NCBI GenBank assembly: GCA_964427855.1 | Contig: CAYRVH010000001.1 | Coordinates: 62,001-126,000 of the forward strand | Direction: 5' to 3' | Origin: JAUPKT01 sp964427855 | GTDB lineage: Bacteria; Desulfobacterota; Desulfomonilia; Desulfomonilales; Desulfomonilaceae | Length of the DNA stretch: 64,000 bases | In this document: positions 62,556 through 64,000 of the stretch, piece after piece | Layout: each line of letters begins with the position of its first letter | How positions within the stretch are numbered: the stretch's first letter is position 1 | Position numbers and translations under genes: made by a program | The notes under the pieces: generated by a model | The model's database searches: none | Seen by the model: only the letters and a program-made list of their open reading frames with translations | What the model was told of the DNA's origin: nothing

Positions 62556-62584
62556 GCTATAATGTGACACACAGATAATTTCAA
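62556..62584 (-). promoter_or_regulatory. candidate promoter of SGNH gene pair
   Basis: Minus strand TTGAAA (62584-62579), 17-bp spacer, TATAGC (62561-62556). It would give a leader of about 210 bases. Nothing else is evident in 62340-62662. Confidence 0.4.
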
Positions 62585-62662
62585 GCGATTTCCTCATCCG
62601 CGCGGACTTTGGGGAACGCGCTTTTGGCGCAGAATCCGCTTTGTGTATCGCTGCTGAGACGG

Positions 62663-63127
62663 TTAGGGTAGACGCCGGTCATATTCTTCGAAGATGGCAA
62701 GCATCCGCTCGCGAGAGTCCGCATGTTGGATGGAGCTCTTAAACAACGGGTCCTGCAGTAATTTTGATATGCGCGCCAAGGCTTTGAGATGGTCTCCAGC
62801 AGAATTACGAGGCGCCACGAGGAGGAAAAAGAGGTAAGCGGGTTTATTGTCCATGGAAGCAAAGTCAATGCCTTGACTGCTCCGTCCAAAGCTTGCGCTC
62901 AGCCTGGAGAGGCCCTCTATTTTGCCGTGGGGAATGGCGACGCCGCCGCCGATTCCCGTACTCCCTAAGCTCTCACGTTCCAACAATGTCCGCACAAGGA
63001 CTGCCTTATCCACATTCGGGTTCAAGGAAGCAATTGGCTGAACCAATTCAGTAAGGACCTCTTCCTTGGAAGAGGCCCTCAGTTGGGAAATGATGGCGTC
63101 TGGATGGAGGAAATCAAGGATTTTCAT
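62663..63127 (-). CDS. ptsN: PTS IIA-Ntr-type nitrogen regulatory protein
   Basis: A 154-residue EIIA-Ntr/fructose-type phosphocarrier: KILDFLHPDAIISQLRASSKEEVLTELV, phospho-His67 in GIGGGVAIPHGKIEGL, and FFLLVAPRNSAGDHLKALARISKLL. It acts as a regulatory phosphoprotein in the nitrogen PTS, not in sugar uptake. The ATG at 63127 (AGAGAG upstream) matches family starts; the frame is open to 63256, but that extension overlaps hpf and is not needed. Position after rpoN and hpf is the classic arrangement. Confidence 0.93.
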   Translation of the reverse strand: MKILDFLHPDAIISQLRASSKEEVLTELVQPIASLNPNVDKAVLVRTLLERESLGSTGIGGGVAIPHGKIEGLSRLSASFGRSSQGIDFASMDNKPAYLFFLLVAPRNSAGDHLKALARISKLLQDPLFKSSIQHADSRERMLAIFEEYDRRLP

Positions 63128-63236
63128 GGACAAACTCTCTGAACGACTGCGCCTTGAAATGCGATCATACACTCGCCGTTGAGTGTGCTCCTTATTGAAA
63201 AGCACCGCGGGAGTGTCGCGCCGGCATGCACAAACC

Positions 63237-63779
63237 TCAAGAATTTTGAGGCACAATCAAGCCGTAATTCCCATCCTTTCTTCTATAAAGTACGTTTACC
63301 GTCTGCGTCGATGCATTGTTGAAGACCAAGAATTCTTGCTGCGAGAGGTCCATCTGCATGGCGGCCTCGTCCACGGACATTGGTTTTACGAAATAATTTT
63401 CAGTCTTGACGACTACCGGCTCTCTGTCGTCCTCAAAACTGTCTTGCTCGTATATGTCCCTACGCCATTTGATCTCTTTTCCTTGCGCGGGTTTGTGCTT
63501 TCTTATTTTTTCTCGATATTTTTTTACCTGCCTTTCTATTTTGTCCATGACGAGATCGATTGCCGCATACATATCTTCATGCTCTTCTTGGCCGGCGATG
63601 CGAAGGCCGTCCACATTAATAACGACGTCAACTATATGGCGGAATTTGTGTACTGAGAGAATAACCTGGCTTTCGAGAGGCCTATCGATATACTTGGTCA
63701 ACTTAGACGTTCTCTCCTGGACATAATTCTTCAAAGCGTCCGATGGCTCCATATGTCGAAAAGTCACTGACACTTGCAT
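63237..63779 (-). CDS. hpf: ribosome hibernation promoting factor, long form
   Basis: A 180-residue protein. The N-terminal HPF/YfiA domain (1-100: MQVSVTFRHMEPSDALKNYVQER, YAAIDLVMDKIERQVKKYREK) binds the 30S decoding site, and the C-terminal domain (about 120-180: VVKTENYFVKPMSVDEAAMQMDLSQQEFLVFNNASTQTVNVLYRRKDGNYGLI) mediates dimerisation of ribosomes into 100S particles in long-HPF organisms. AAAGGAGGTAGC is a strong ribosome-binding site. It follows rpoN by 40 bases. Confidence 0.96.
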   Translation of the reverse strand: MQVSVTFRHMEPSDALKNYVQERTSKLTKYIDRPLESQVILSVHKFRHIVDVVINVDGLRIAGQEEHEDMYAAIDLVMDKIERQVKKYREKIRKHKPAQGKEIKWRRDIYEQDSFEDDREPVVVKTENYFVKPMSVDEAAMQMDLSQQEFLVFNNASTQTVNVLYRRKDGNYGLIVPQNS

Positions 63780-63819
63780 AGTCGCTACCTCCTTTGACGT
63801 AAATCAAGTGTTGTTGAGT

Positions 63820-64000
63820 TCAAAAACGCTTCTTCCTCCTGCTGGAAGATGGTATTCCAAGCAGTTCCCTGTACTTGGCAACAGTGCGCCGAGCGATATG
63901 TATCTGTGATCGTTTCAATTCTTCCACTATATCCTGATCGCTCACGGGCCTTTTTGGGTCCTCGTTCTTCACGATCCGCATGATATGGTTCTTCACAGAT
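63820..64000 (-). CDS. rpoN: RNA polymerase sigma-54 factor, C-terminal end (5' part beyond window)
   Basis: The last 59 codons of RpoN on the minus strand: KNEDPKRPVSDQDIVEELKR followed by the RpoN box ARRTVAKYRE and the tail LLGIPSSSRRKKRF before TGA at 63820-63822. The RpoN box contacts the -24 promoter element. The frame runs open to the window edge. The gene order rpoN-hpf-ptsN supports the call. Confidence 0.94.
   Translation of the reverse strand, partial: SVKNHIMRIVKNEDPKRPVSDQDIVEELKRSQIHIARRTVAKYRELLGIPSSSRRKKRF

Overview
The window reads as chromosomal DNA of a free-living, probably anaerobic deltaproteobacterium, perhaps of the Desulfomonile/Syntrophobacter type. This is inferred from gene content: an ECF nickel transporter of the NikK-M-L-Q-O kind, an rpoN-hpf-ptsN cluster, two Liv-type importers (one tied to an acyl-CoA ligase), and multidomain hybrid kinases. 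No rRNA gene or other taxonomic marker is present. Two short runs of N (32418-32427 and 52909-52924) mark scaffold gaps in a draft assembly. I saw no tRNA, rRNA, CRISPR array or transposase gene.

Layout. 1-1622 (minus): an aromatic amino acid operon beginning with aroA. It is preceded by a leader peptide with a Trp-Tyr-Phe-Tyr-Trp run, an intrinsic terminator and a promoter, which together form a textbook-style ribosome-mediated attenuator. 2184-9074: a divergent nickel-uptake locus. Leftward lie a porin-like barrel, a small acidic secreted protein and a NikK-like DUF4198 protein; rightward lie nikM/cbiM, nikL, nikQ and nikO, with a dispersed repeat between nikM and nikL. 9128-14257 (minus): a lone type IV pilin-like protein, a WalJ-type metallo-beta-lactamase-fold enzyme, the NAD(P)HX repair enzyme and a coiled-coil lipoprotein with a perfect consensus promoter.

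14360-27184 (minus): a chemosensory operon cheW, cheR-TPR, cheW, mcp, mcp, cheA-REC, cheB, hybrid kinase. It resembles Wsp-type alternative-function systems, but a REC-PAS-kinase-REC-REC protein stands where the GGDEF output protein would be. A second, larger hybrid kinase (27399-30800) and fumC follow. 32910-40422 (minus): livM-livH-(NTF2-like)-livK-livG-livF-fadD, suggesting import of a carboxylic acid followed by CoA activation. 40615-46262: a SYLF lipid-binding protein and a second, complete livKHMGF operon on the plus strand. 46276-51668 (minus): an ABC-2 exporter of the YbhGFSR type with the two ATPases encoded separately. 52082-55258 (plus): a SWIM/SNF2 helicase containing a scaffold gap. 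55448-58001 (plus): murA, a frameshifted hisB and hisH. 58056-62584: a GT-C-like membrane protein and two membrane-anchored SGNH hydrolases. 62663-64000 (minus): ptsN, long hpf and the 3' end of rpoN.

Two dispersed non-coding repeat families lie in the intergenic spaces: a composite TCATTTCGAGCG-containing element (three copies) and a 64-bp palindromic element (two copies). The most notable observations are the aromatic attenuator, the shared N-terminal histidines of the nickel-locus proteins, the Wsp-like cluster with a kinase output, a receptor lacking a HAMP domain by a 49-residue (seven-heptad) difference, the hisB lesion and the composite repeat.
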